A stretch of 41,301 nucleotides of DNA from an uncultured Gammaproteobacteria bacterium (GTDB lineage: Bacteria; Pseudomonadota; Gammaproteobacteria; Steroidobacterales; GCA-2729495), in contig CAKZWQ010000054.1 in NCBI GenBank assembly GCA_937921935.1, positions 1-41,301 of the forward strand. Direction: 5' to 3'. A program made the translations under genes and the position numbers. The notes under the pieces were generated by a model. It saw only the letters and a program-made list of their open reading frames with translations. It was not told where the DNA came from and made no database searches. Below are positions 1 through 8,925 of this stretch, in pieces. The stretch's first letter is position 1. Every line of letters starts with the position of its first letter.

Positions 1-2
1 GC

Positions 3-158
3 ATTTACCTGGCATTTGACAGCCTGTTCGACGGCTCGTTTGACAGAGTATTCAACACCAAAGCGTTCGCTGTTACCACGGTTCCGGTACCCGCCGCGGT
101 CTGGCTGTTCGGGTCCGCTCTTGGCCTGCTTGGCTGGGTAAGGCGCAGGACTCGCTGA
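3..158 (+). CDS. C-terminal end of a PEP-CTERM/VPLPA-type exported protein (5' truncated by window edge)
   Basis: The reading frame is open from the window edge to a TGA at 156-158 and gives about 51 residues. They end in a short proline motif (VPVPAA), a hydrophobic helix (VWLFGSALGLLGWV) and an Arg-rich end (RRRTR). This is the three-part layout of PEP-CTERM/VPLPA sorting signals, which exosortases recognise at the inner membrane of Gram-negative bacteria (family knowledge). The body of the protein is outside the window, so its function is unknown. The tail closely matches that of the protein at 13622-14329, at both protein and DNA level. No exosortase gene lies in the window. Confidence 0.75.
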   Translation: MYLAFDSLFDGSFDRVFNTKAFAVTTVPVPAAVWLFGSALGLLGWVRRRTR

Positions 159-188
159 TCCACAGGAGGCTTTGTGTTTAGACGGAAA

Positions 189-228
189 AGTCTCTGGTGG
201 CACGCCTTGGTGCGCGCTACCGGAGACT
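189..228 (-). terminator. Possible Rho-independent terminator of the DUF1838 cluster
   Basis: An imperfect inverted repeat has 10-bp arms (189-198 and 219-228) with one G-T type mismatch and smaller pairing inside the loop. On the minus strand it is followed by TTTT, so it would stop leftward transcription coming from the cluster that ends at 408. It is about 180 bp beyond the last stop codon, which lowers confidence. Confidence 0.35.
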
Positions 229-407
229 TGCCCGTCAACAGGTCATTCTAGAACTCGCCGGCTAAATGCACCCGGGTTTTCATAGTCGGCTCGAATCAAG
301 GCCCTGTTAGTGTCGACCCCATCGCGGTCAAACACCAACAAAATCGACCAGGCCGGGATGCCACGCCGGCCCCGTTGAGGACCGGCGCGGAAGTGCCAGG
401 TTGACGA

Positions 408-1430
408 TCAGAGTGCCGGGGCCGGCTCATTCTCCGCCATGTACACACTGAAGCTGGAGTCGTTCTGCTGACCCCAGGTGTCGGCCGGCGGCGAAACAAA
501 GTATTCCTCGCCCAGCTTGTCGGCAACCTGTGTGAGCAGCCGATCAGGCATCAGGTCGATAGTCCCGGGGCGGGTCATGAAAGTCCGATAGAGCAGATGC
601 CCGTCGGCCTGCCCCTGCAGCATCCATGGCAGCCACGGTCCGATCCGGGTCCACACGCCATCGTAATTGGCTGAAGTCTGATCTTCGTCCTGCAATTCCG
701 ACAGCCGCACGCTGCGGTGGAACATCTCGCTGATACGATTCATCGGACCAGCAGATTCCCGCGGCCACTCGGCTGGTTGCATAGGACTGGGTGCGACGAT
801 GTGCACTTCAAACATGCTCATGGCCGTGTTGATTTTCTCCTGCACCCACCATGGCGGTGTGAAGGGAATTTCCTTCACCACCCCGTCAAAGTCCATTTTG
901 AAGATCGGCGCGATTTCCGCGTTGACCACCATGTTATGAATCGGCGAGACCTTCACCTCCTCACCGGTAAACGGGTTCTCCCAGGTGTCCATGTAGGCGC
1001 CGGTAAACGGGTGCGTATAAAAAGCACACTCACGATTAAAAATACGATAAGACCCATCTTCCTGTGGCTCGGTACGCAGTACGCCCATGCCTTCAACGCC
1101 AAACATTTTTTGCAGCGGTTTGTCCGGACCCGTGACGGCAAAGATGTCCCCACCGAACCAGCCAACGGTTTCCATGGCCGGATCGAGATTGCCCATGGTC
1201 TTAACGAAACTGCGCAGGTTCTGCGCAGGATCCTGAAAATTGATGGTCTGCTCGACTGGCTGAATACCAGCCGGCATGGGCGGGGCCGGTGAAGCCGCCG
1301 GCGGCGCACTTTCCTGGGCACAGGCACTGAGCCCGACGCCGGCTGCGGCGGCACCGCCGCCCAGGGTGATCAGGCTTTTCAGGGCTTCCCGCCGGTTGGC
1401 GATGGAATCGAGTAGCGTCGAATTCAGCAT
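408..1430 (-). CDS. DUF1838 family protein, Tat-type lipoprotein
   Basis: The product is 340 residues. The N terminus has a twin-arginine-like stretch (NRREALKSL), a hydrophobic Ala/Gly segment and a lipobox-like LSAC, so a Tat-exported, lipid-anchored protein is likely (inference). The body matches DUF1838: a WFGGDIF segment early on, then ENPFTGEEV, and an approximate repeat of the neighbour's second half. The biochemical role of DUF1838 is not established. The ATG at 1430 was chosen over a frame-open start at 1466 because GAGGAAG lies 5 nt upstream of it and it gives a proper signal peptide. It is a paralogue of the gene at 1512-2372 and the last gene of a leftward cluster with a FAD oxidase and an LEH-like protein. 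Confidence 0.8.
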   Translation of the reverse strand: MLNSTLLDSIANRREALKSLITLGGGAAAAGVGLSACAQESAPPAASPAPPMPAGIQPVEQTINFQDPAQNLRSFVKTMGNLDPAMETVGWFGGDIFAVTGPDKPLQKMFGVEGMGVLRTEPQEDGSYRIFNRECAFYTHPFTGAYMDTWENPFTGEEVKVSPIHNMVVNAEIAPIFKMDFDGVVKEIPFTPPWWVQEKINTAMSMFEVHIVAPSPMQPAEWPRESAGPMNRISEMFHRSVRLSELQDEDQTSANYDGVWTRIGPWLPWMLQGQADGHLLYRTFMTRPGTIDLMPDRLLTQVADKLGEEYFVSPPADTWGQQNDSSFSVYMAENEPAPAL

Positions 1431-1511
1431 TGCAGCTTCCTCTTCTGGAGTGTCTTGGTAATGCATCGAACAGGGTCAAGGAGACCCCAAGCGATAAGCG
1501 TAAGTCATCGA

Positions 1512-2372
1512 TCAGTCGTAAGTGGGCTTCATCCACTTTTCCCGCGCCGCCGGGTCGGCCGTCAGGTACTGCGGGTATTCCCGTTCGGCGCGCTCGCGGT
1601 ATTCCGCCGGCAGCCCGTCAATAGATTGCAGCTTCACACCGGATGCGTGCCAGATGACATGCCCCGGACGATCCCCCATGTTCATCCATTTCAGCCAGGG
1701 CATGAACACCGTTGAACTGAATACGGTCGGCAAATTGGGGATATCGGGATCGCTGAACTGATCCACAGGCACAAACATGCTCTGTCGCTGGGCCCGCGGC
1801 GGCGGCATGCCCGGCGGGTAGGCGGTCTGGTTATGCAACCAGACCATATCGCGAGCGAAACTCCAGTCCAGGATCAGCGGCTTCTCGGGCATCTGGCCCA
1901 GAAAGGGCGTGGGTCTTATGCCGCGCACGGAATAATTAAAACCGCGGCCGGGACCACCGCCCTGCACCGCCGGCTTCACCTCGTTGGTCTCGCCCGTGAA
2001 CGGGTTTTTGAAAACATCGATCATCTTGCCGGTATCGACGTCACGGAAAAATGTGCAGGTATTGCCAATGAGCTCAAACTCACCGTTATCCAGATGCCGA
2101 ACCCAGTAAAGCTCCATGCCTTCGAACTTCACCAGGGGTCGCGGCTGCCCCTCACCCACGATGCCGAAGATCGTGCCGTCGTACCACCAGGGTACGTCTT
2201 CCTCAACCAGGCTGCCCTGTACCCGCAGGACGGCTTTGAGATTTTCCGCCGGCAGCGTGAGATCGGGTGCCCCGGCAGGCAGATCACCGCCAATGCGCGG
2301 CAAGGCTTCGCCGGCGGCAGCCAGGCCTATGGCGCCGGCCAGAAAACCGCGTCGGGAAACAACTCCCCCCAT
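1512..2372 (-). CDS. DUF1838 family protein with Tat signal
   Basis: The product is 286 residues. The N terminus reads VSRRGFLAGAIGLAAAG, a clear twin-arginine signal, so export to the periplasm in folded form is expected. Typical DUF1838 landmarks follow: WWYDGTIFGIV near residue 62, KNPFTGETNEV near 121, and a C-terminal block with MNMGDRPGHVIWHASG and LPAEYRERAEREYP. A GGGGAGAG ribosome-binding site precedes the ATG. The gene lies 45 bp downstream of the FAD oxidase and about 80 bp upstream of the second DUF1838 gene, so co-transcription is likely. No enzyme activity is known for the family. Folded export might mean a cofactor or an assembled partner, but no cofactor-binding motif is visible. 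Confidence 0.85.
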   Translation of the reverse strand: MGGVVSRRGFLAGAIGLAAAGEALPRIGGDLPAGAPDLTLPAENLKAVLRVQGSLVEEDVPWWYDGTIFGIVGEGQPRPLVKFEGMELYWVRHLDNGEFELIGNTCTFFRDVDTGKMIDVFKNPFTGETNEVKPAVQGGGPGRGFNYSVRGIRPTPFLGQMPEKPLILDWSFARDMVWLHNQTAYPPGMPPPRAQRQSMFVPVDQFSDPDIPNLPTVFSSTVFMPWLKWMNMGDRPGHVIWHASGVKLQSIDGLPAEYRERAEREYPQYLTADPAAREKWMKPTYD

Positions 2373-2417
2373 ACCTAACTCTCCCCGTTAATCCTTGCGC
2401 ACCGGCGCGCCAAGACC

Positions 2418-3998
2418 CTAAAGGCCCAGTGCGCCCGGATTCATCAGACCCTGGGGATCCAGGGCCGCCTTCAGTTCGCGCAGCACCCGCTCCGACTCGG
2501 GATGACGATCACGCAGATACGGGTAAGCCTTACCCACCTGCATGTGCGTCGCACCGGTGGTCGTGAACACATCCTGAATTGCGGCCTTCATTTCTTTCAC
2601 CAGCGCCCGACCGCCCGGATTCGCCGGGTACTCAGGCAGCATGTCCAGGTACTCCTGGGGCAGATAGCGCTTGTGAAAAGCCGTGCGATCGTCTTCCCAG
2701 TAAAACACGGGCTCGTAGAGCATGGCCGTGGTGCTGATGGTTGTGAACATGGCCGCTTTCTCCACCTTGTGTTCAACCATGCGCTGGGCGTAATCGGCAT
2801 AGACCTTGTTGATGCGGTCGTGGAAGTCGCGCAACTTCGAAAAGGGCAAGATGCCGTGCATGGGCACCCACCGCTGGCCGCGCGGACCCAGGATCGGATA
2901 AAGCGGGATAAAGGGCATGGCGCGCAGCACGGTGGGAATGGTGTTCGCAATCTCCGTAGCGTGTTCGCTCACGGCGGCTCGCACTCGCGCCAGCTTTGCG
3001 TTCACTTCGGCTCGCGTCGTGCCCTCCACCACGTAATGGGACGAATAATCGAAGCCGGATAAAAATCGTTTACCTGCCGCTGCCATCTTCGTGACGCGCA
3101 CCAGGCCATCAATGGGATTGGTGGAGGTTTTCAGCACCGCCCAGACGGCCTGCACGGCATCCTTGGTACTGGTGCTGCCCAGCTGGCCCTGCTGCAGCTT
3201 GGGATCCAGGCCAAAACAGTCGGCCACCACACCCGTGCGCGCTGCGGCGCTCATGCCGGCGGCCATGCTGTAGTAATCGTTGAAGCCAAATGAAGCGGTG
3301 GCGTGATGCGTCGGGGCGGGGACCAGGCGCAGGGTGATCTTTGCCTTGATGCCCAGCGCACCGGCGTCGCCGGTAAACAGCCCCGTCAGATCCGGGCCGT
3401 ACCAGCGGAAGAAGGGTGAGGCCGAGTTCAGCGCCGCAGAACCGGTGCGCACAACCTCCCCGGCGGCCGTGACCACCTCGAAACTCAGGGCGGTCTCAGC
3501 GGAGCAGCCGTAGTTACCGGACCCCAGGCTGACCGCATTCTGAGACATGGAGCCACCCACGGTAGCCTTCAGTCCTGAGAAAGGCCCCCAGAAAGCCGTC
3601 CGCAATCCCTGCTCTGCCAGCTTGGCTGTGAGGTCAGCCCAGGTGATACCCGGCTCAACCGTCACGTACATGTCCTCGGCGTTGATCTCCAGAATGCGGT
3701 TCAAACGACTGGTGTCGATCAGAATCGAGCGCGGGGTGGTGGGCAGGTACCCGTCCGTATAGGACGCGCCCCCGCCGCGCGGCACCATGGCCACGCCCGC
3801 GGCCGATGCAATCCGGGCAATGCCCTGGAGGTCGGCAAGGCTGCCAGGCTGCGCTACCGCCATGGGGACTTCCCGGGCGGTGTAGACATCCATGGCATAA
3901 AACTCGCGATCCGCGTCACTGAGCAGAACATGGTCAGCACCCAGCAGCTCGACGAGTTGATCAGTAATTTCCGGTAAATTCTGTGGGTTAGCAGACAT
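2418..3998 (-). CDS. FAD-binding oxidase/dehydrogenase, VAO/FAD_binding_4 family
   Basis: The product is 526 residues. The N-terminal half carries the PCMH-type FAD-binding fold. PRGGGASYTDGYLPT near residue 72 is the pyrophosphate-binding loop, and TVEPGITWADL and GGSMSQNAVSLGSGNYG follow. The C-terminal part is a substrate-binding cap ending in LDPQGLMNPGALGL, the usual ending of this superfamily. Known relatives oxidise phenols, alcohols or hydroxy acids, for example vanillyl-alcohol oxidase and 4-cresol dehydrogenase. The substrate here cannot be read. There is no signal peptide, so the protein is cytosolic, unlike its two DUF1838 neighbours. AAGGTCTTAGGA precedes the ATG. Confidence 0.85.
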   Translation of the reverse strand: MSANPQNLPEITDQLVELLGADHVLLSDADREFYAMDVYTAREVPMAVAQPGSLADLQGIARIASAAGVAMVPRGGGASYTDGYLPTTPRSILIDTSRLNRILEINAEDMYVTVEPGITWADLTAKLAEQGLRTAFWGPFSGLKATVGGSMSQNAVSLGSGNYGCSAETALSFEVVTAAGEVVRTGSAALNSASPFFRWYGPDLTGLFTGDAGALGIKAKITLRLVPAPTHHATASFGFNDYYSMAAGMSAAARTGVVADCFGLDPKLQQGQLGSTSTKDAVQAVWAVLKTSTNPIDGLVRVTKMAAAGKRFLSGFDYSSHYVVEGTTRAEVNAKLARVRAAVSEHATEIANTIPTVLRAMPFIPLYPILGPRGQRWVPMHGILPFSKLRDFHDRINKVYADYAQRMVEHKVEKAAMFTTISTTAMLYEPVFYWEDDRTAFHKRYLPQEYLDMLPEYPANPGGRALVKEMKAAIQDVFTTTGATHMQVGKAYPYLRDRHPESERVLRELKAALDPQGLMNPGALGL

Positions 3999-4129
3999 TC
4001 CTAAGACCTTTTTGAATTAATAATCTGCCCAGGCTGCTCCCTGGCGGGGCAATACCAAATGGCCGTCTGCGGATTCTAACGTGTTAGTCGCACAGCGACC
4101 CATGGGGACTTGCCGCAAGGGGCCGGCCT

Positions 4130-4528
4130 TTAGCCAATAATTTGCTTGGCACCCGGCATGGGCCAGTCTTTCCAGACCTTGATCTTGCCGTCCTGGATCA
4201 GGAAGTGGCCGGCGATATGAAAGTGCATGCTGGGCCCCTTGCCCCCCTCCGGCGCATTGAAGTGATCAATGCGCTCGTTCAATACCAGCGGGCCCACGGC
4301 ATGGGAGCGCAGGATTTCCCATTCGATACTTTCCAGGCCGCTCATCCAGGCGCCCATCTGATTTACGAATTGCTCGTAACTCTCAATCAGCGGCTGGCCG
4401 GGGGCAATCTGATAAATCAGATCGTCGGCCAGGTACTGGTGCAGCGCACCGGCATCGCGCAGGGACCAGTCACGACAAAAGTTATTCACCAATTCTTCAT
4501 TGGCATTTTCGATGGGACTGAAATCCAT
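4130..4528 (-). CDS. Limonene-1,2-epoxide hydrolase-like protein (SnoaL/NTF2 fold)
   Basis: The product is 132 residues, near the size of limonene-1,2-epoxide hydrolase (about 149). It can be laid along that enzyme: DDLIYQ (35-40), LNERIDHF (83-90) and GKIKVWKDW (114-122). The Asp-Arg-Asp catalytic set appears conserved as R86, D88 and D121. The tyrosine that helps hold the water is matched by Y39, but the partner asparagine position holds I41. The protein may open an epoxide or bind a related small substrate; SnoaL-like isomerases and non-catalytic NTF2 proteins are alternatives. AAGGAG lies 9 nt upstream of the ATG. It is the first gene of the leftward cluster with the FAD oxidase and DUF1838 genes. 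Confidence 0.75.
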   Translation of the reverse strand: MDFSPIENANEELVNNFCRDWSLRDAGALHQYLADDLIYQIAPGQPLIESYEQFVNQMGAWMSGLESIEWEILRSHAVGPLVLNERIDHFNAPEGGKGPSMHFHIAGHFLIQDGKIKVWKDWPMPGAKQIIG

Positions 4529-4569
4529 AGCCTGAACTCCTTGGGTAATTCGCTGAGTAACCCGATCGC

Positions 4570-4587
4570 AACCGCATGATTGCGGTT
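4570..4587. promoter_or_regulatory. Inverted repeat upstream of the LEH-like gene
   Basis: A perfect 7-bp inverted repeat (AACCGCA / TGCGGTT, 4-nt loop TGAT) sits about 40 bp upstream of the start codon at 4528. Neither strand has a strong T-run after it, so an operator is as plausible as a terminator. Its role is inferred from position only. Confidence 0.25.
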
Positions 4588-4647
4588 ATTTTCCGGGCGC
4601 GACCATTTCGGCCTCACCCCGACAAAACGTCTGAACCCGGCCGCCGA

Positions 4648-7600
4648 TTAAATTGACCGGGCGGGCGGCTGAAGATAGGGCAGGCGCGGATCGTTGCGAA
4701 CCAGGGCATGGCGCGCCGACCATTCGGCGGCGGCATCCAGCTGGTCCAGGGCGCGAAAGTTACCACCCACCTGCACGGCGATGGGCTCGCCCCCGCGATA
4801 CAAAACCCGATTGCGTGGCGTGCCCGGTACCCGGTCGCCCGGCGTAATGATGCCTGTCAGGTTCAGGGGGTCCACGGCCGGCACCACGACTTCCAGATCC
4901 TGGTCTGCCGTGCGTGCGCGGCGCAGGGCAGCCACCGCCCCGGGCCAGGCAAACTGCTCACCGCCGAAACCGTTCACAAAGCGCCCGCCCCTGACGTCAC
5001 CGCGCGCCTCCATACGCCGCAAGCTTCGGACCAGCTCTCGCCACGGCGGCAGATGGCGTGATTCGCGTTGCAGCAGCGCCCGGAAAATCACGCCGTAGCG
5101 ATCCAGCAAGGCCCGGGCTACGGCCTCGATCAGGACATCCCCGGCATCCGGCTCGGCTGCGCGGACCAGGGACCAGCGCCCTGCCCCCGCAATGCCCGGA
5201 CCGCGCCGGCGGCGCCGGGCCGCTTTCGGCCGCACCAGGGCCCGCAGACCCTGGAAGCCATCACAGGTGACCAGACCCTGGGCCACCATCTCGCCCAGTG
5301 CCGTTTGCGCCTGGGTTGGCAGCAAACCCGTCTCCGTCACCAGGTCTTCGAAGAACAGCGCCCCGCTGGTCCGCAGGCAGTCGCGCAGCCGTTCGGCCAC
5401 GCCGCTGAGCTCGGGCTGGGCTGACCCGGCGGCCAGGGCGGTGCGCCAAAGCCCGAGGTCCGCCCGCGGCACCAGGGCAATGGGCGTGTTGCGAACGGCG
5501 CTGGCCTTGGCCGAGGGCGCCGGCCGGAACCACGCCAGCTCGCCGCTGCTGACCAGGGCATCCAGATCCGCCGGCACATAGGCATCGGCGCGCAGGGGCA
5601 ATAACTGACTCTCCCAGCAGGCGGCCGGCACGGGAAAACCCCGCAGCCGCCGGAGAGCTTCGCGCAGGGCCTCGGCGCCCTCCCCGCGCTCGCCGGTCAG
5701 CCCATGGCGACGGAACAGGAAACGCATCAGGGTCGCCGGAGAAACCGGCTCCACCTGCTTGCGCAGGCTCTGCAAGGTGCGCCGGTGAATGCGCGCCAGC
5801 AGGCGCCGCTCGCACCATTCTACCGGCGCAGGCGGTGCAGACCTGAAATTGCCTTGAATTATAAAACCTTCTATTTCAAGTGCTTGTAAAGCTAAATTAA
5901 TTTGATTTATATCTAAGTTAAGAGGCTGCCCCAGAGTGGCCGCGGTGACCGGCCCAAGGGTTTCCAGGCGGCTACGCAGCAGTTCAACCAGCGGCTCCTG
6001 GCCGGCGGGCACAGGCAGATCAGGCAACGCCACTGAGACCACACCAGCCGGCAAGACTGCGGCGATCTGAGCCAAGCGCTCTGTTGCGACCCACAGGCAC
6101 TCGCCGCCCGGCACCTGGATAGCCGCCGCGCGCGCGCCGGCGCACAGGCCATCGAAGTGTCCTTGCCAGGCTGCACCGCCTTCCGCTGCCGTCAGAAAAC
6201 CGCTGAGCACCAGGGCGTCATGCAACTCGTCGGCATCGCGCACCAGGGGCCAGGCTTCGGCCTGCACGGCGGCGATGGCGGCCGCGTCCGGCCGGGCAAG
6301 TTCCGCGGCGGAGGCTGCGTCCAGCAGATGACGACTCTGAATAGCCCGGGTGCGCCGCTCCTCGGCCGGTGCATCATCCAGAAAGGCGTAAGGCCGGGCG
6401 TTGATAATCTCCTGGGCCAAGGGGGAAGGTGTGGTCAGATCCCTCGCCAGCACAGTCACTTCCCCCTGTTCAATGTCCGTGAGCAGGCGCTCCAGCCCGG
6501 CCACATCCATCAAGTCGTGCAGGCAGTCATACATTGCCTGTTCCACGAGGGGGTGATCCGGGACCTCGCGGTCGCCGGCGAGATTTTCGGCGCAGGCCAG
6601 CTGGTCGGGGAAAATTACCGCCAGCAGATCTTCGGCATCACTGCGCTGCCACTGGGGCGGAACTTTCTTGCCATTGCGATTGCGGCGGATTGCCAGGGCC
6701 GTGGTAGCAGCCCAGCGCCAGCGGGTCGGAAAGACGGGCGCCGTCAGCAAAGCCTGGGTCAGCACCTCCCGGACAGTGCCTGAATTCAGATAGCGGGCGA
6801 CCTCCTCCAGGGGGAAACTGTGGGTCGGGCCAAGCGACAGTACGATGCTGTCTTCCAGGGCCGCTGCCTGCAGCTCGAAATTGAACTTGCGGCAGAAGCG
6901 CTTGCGCAAGGCCAGCCCCCAGGCCCGGTTCAGGCGCGACCCGAAGGGCGAGTGGATAACCAGGTGCATGTCACCCAGCTCATCCAGGAAGCGCTCGAAA
7001 ATAATGCTCCGCCGGGTCGGCAGGCCATTCAGCGCCGCATGGGCCATGGCCAGGTACTCGCCCAGCTGGGATGCAGCCGCGGGCGGCAAACCAAGCCCTT
7101 GTTGCAACCAGTCATCCAGGCCATCCCCCGCCGCCAGCCGGGTGGCAGCAGCGGCACGCAGCTCTGACACGGCGTGGGATAACTCATCGGTCCGCCCCGG
7201 GGCTTCGCCAAACCAGAAGGGAATACTCGGCGGCGCGCCGTGGGCATCTTCCACAAACACCGTGCCCGTCTCGACCTTGAGCACCCGGTAGGACAGGTTA
7301 CCCAGCTGGAAGATGTCGCCGGGCAGGCTTTCAAAAGCAAAATCTTCGTTCAGGCTGCCCACGGACAGATCTGCCGGCAGCAGGCGCACGTCATAGTCGA
7401 ATTGATCCGGAATGGCCCCGCCATTGGTCATGGCGGTAAGCCTTGAACCGCGGCGCCCGCGCAGACGACCATTCACCGCGTCCAGGTGCAGAAACCGCCC
7501 TCGCCGACCGCGCCTCGTGTGGTAACCCTCGGCCAGCATCCGGATGACCACATCAAACTGCTCGCGCGCCAGGTTCCGGTAGGGATGGGCCCGGCGAAAC

Positions 7601-8883
7601 TGCTCGAATAACTCCTCGGCCTGCCAGTCTCGGGCCGCCGTCTCCGCCACCACCTGCTGGGACAGCACATCCAGCGCCGGGCCGATGCTCTGCAAGCGAT
7701 CCAGTTCACCATCACTCACGGCCTGCAGCAAAGCGGCGCTTTGCACCAGGTCATCGCGGGACAAGGGAAACAGGCGGCCCTTGGGTGTGGCCTGCACGCC
7801 ATGACCCGAGCGACCGACCCGCTGCAGGAAGGTGGCGATGGCGTGGGGCGAACCCAGCTGACAGACCAGGTCGATATCGCCGATATCGATGCCCAACTCC
7901 AGGGAGGCTGTCGCTACCAAGGCCTTGAGCTGGCCGGACTTAAGCCGCTGCTCGGCGGACAGCCGATGCTCCTTCGCAAGACTGCCATGATGCGCGGCAA
8001 CCGCCTCCTCCCCCAGGCGCTCGGCCAGGTGACGGGCGGCGCGCTCGGCCAGGCGCCGGGTATTCACGAAAATCAGGGTGGTCCGATGCTGGCCGGCCAG
8101 CTCGGCCAGCCGGTCGTAGATCTCTGCCCAGACTTCTGTGGCCATGATCGGCTGCAGAGCCGAGCGCGGCATTTCCAGGGCCAGGTCGCGTTCGCGAACA
8201 TGGCCGGTATCGACAATGTCGCAGGACTCTTCGCGAGCACCCAGCAGAAAATCGGCCATGACCTGCATGGGCTTCTGGGTGGCGGAGATGCCAATGCGTG
8301 CCAACGGCCGCTCGCACAGCGCGGCCAGCCGCTCCAGGGACAGGGCCAGGTGAGCGCCGCGCTTGTTGTTGGCGACGGCATGCAGCTCATCCACGATCAC
8401 CGTGCGCACGCTCTGGAGCATGGCGCGGCCGGACTCCGAGGTCAGCAGGATGTAGAGGGACTCGGGCGTGGTCACCAGGATGTGCGGCGACTGCCGGCGC
8501 ATGCGGGCGCGCTCGCTGGCCGGCGTATCGCCGGTACGCACCGCTGTGCGAATTTCCAGGGGACTCAAAGGACCCAGCTGGTCCCGGATACCCGCAAGGG
8601 GCTCTTCAAGGTTTACTTGAATATCATTCGATAAAGCCTTGAGAGGACTAATATAAAGAACACGTGTCTCATCGGGCAAACCAAAAACTTCGCCGTCGCG
8701 GACCAGTTGATCGATGACGGCCAGGAAGGCTGCCAGGGTCTTGCCCGAACCCGTGGGTGCAGCCAGCAAGGCATGGCGACCGGCATGGATTGCCGGCCAG
8801 GCCCGGGACTGCACCGGCGTCGGCTCGGGAAACCGGCCCGCGAACCAGCGCGCCACGGCAGGGTGAAAAAGGGTCTCGCTCAC
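4648..8883 (-). CDS. lhr: Lhr-type large superfamily 2 ATP-dependent helicase
   Basis: The product is 1411 residues, the long bacterial Lhr form. Helicase motifs appear in order: Q-like PTPVQSRAW (21-29), Walker A GSGKT (45-49), motif Ia YISPLKALSNDIQ, DELH box (165-168), SATQ (200-203), and motif VI QRVGRSGHG (354-362). The remainder is the Lhr winged-helix and C-terminal region. Lhr proteins move 3'-5' on single-stranded DNA and are linked to DNA repair. The start is GTG at 8883, since nothing upstream is open and the Lhr N terminus begins here. It lies 42 bp downstream of moaA in the same direction. Two AT-rich patches (around 5844-5925 and 8608-8672) use codons quite unlike the rest of the gene, without breaking the frame. 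Confidence 0.95.
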   Translation of the reverse strand: MSETLFHPAVARWFAGRFPEPTPVQSRAWPAIHAGRHALLAAPTGSGKTLAAFLAVIDQLVRDGEVFGLPDETRVLYISPLKALSNDIQVNLEEPLAGIRDQLGPLSPLEIRTAVRTGDTPASERARMRRQSPHILVTTPESLYILLTSESGRAMLQSVRTVIVDELHAVANNKRGAHLALSLERLAALCERPLARIGISATQKPMQVMADFLLGAREESCDIVDTGHVRERDLALEMPRSALQPIMATEVWAEIYDRLAELAGQHRTTLIFVNTRRLAERAARHLAERLGEEAVAAHHGSLAKEHRLSAEQRLKSGQLKALVATASLELGIDIGDIDLVCQLGSPHAIATFLQRVGRSGHGVQATPKGRLFPLSRDDLVQSAALLQAVSDGELDRLQSIGPALDVLSQQVVAETAARDWQAEELFEQFRRAHPYRNLAREQFDVVIRMLAEGYHTRRGRRGRFLHLDAVNGRLRGRRGSRLTAMTNGGAIPDQFDYDVRLLPADLSVGSLNEDFAFESLPGDIFQLGNLSYRVLKVETGTVFVEDAHGAPPSIPFWFGEAPGRTDELSHAVSELRAAAATRLAAGDGLDDWLQQGLGLPPAAASQLGEYLAMAHAALNGLPTRRSIIFERFLDELGDMHLVIHSPFGSRLNRAWGLALRKRFCRKFNFELQAAALEDSIVLSLGPTHSFPLEEVARYLNSGTVREVLTQALLTAPVFPTRWRWAATTALAIRRNRNGKKVPPQWQRSDAEDLLAVIFPDQLACAENLAGDREVPDHPLVEQAMYDCLHDLMDVAGLERLLTDIEQGEVTVLARDLTTPSPLAQEIINARPYAFLDDAPAEERRTRAIQSRHLLDAASAAELARPDAAAIAAVQAEAWPLVRDADELHDALVLSGFLTAAEGGAAWQGHFDGLCAGARAAAIQVPGGECLWVATERLAQIAAVLPAGVVSVALPDLPVPAGQEPLVELLRSRLETLGPVTAATLGQPLNLDINQINLALQALEIEGFIIQGNFRSAPPAPVEWCERRLLARIHRRTLQSLRKQVEPVSPATLMRFLFRRHGLTGERGEGAEALREALRRLRGFPVPAACWESQLLPLRADAYVPADLDALVSSGELAWFRPAPSAKASAVRNTPIALVPRADLGLWRTALAAGSAQPELSGVAERLRDCLRTSGALFFEDLVTETGLLPTQAQTALGEMVAQGLVTCDGFQGLRALVRPKAARRRRRGPGIAGAGRWSLVRAAEPDAGDVLIEAVARALLDRYGVIFRALLQRESRHLPPWRELVRSLRRMEARGDVRGGRFVNGFGGEQFAWPGAVAALRRARTADQDLEVVVPAVDPLNLTGIITPGDRVPGTPRNRVLYRGGEPIAVQVGGNFRALDQLDAAAEWSARHALVRNDPRLPYLQPPARSI

Positions 8884-8925
8884 CGGCCGACGATAGCACC
8901 CGGACGGCTCAGCGGATGAGCCCGT

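Noticed and set aside
7741-8634. Plus-strand open frame of about 297 codons inside lhr
   Set aside because: It is antisense to conserved helicase motifs and has shadow-like composition.
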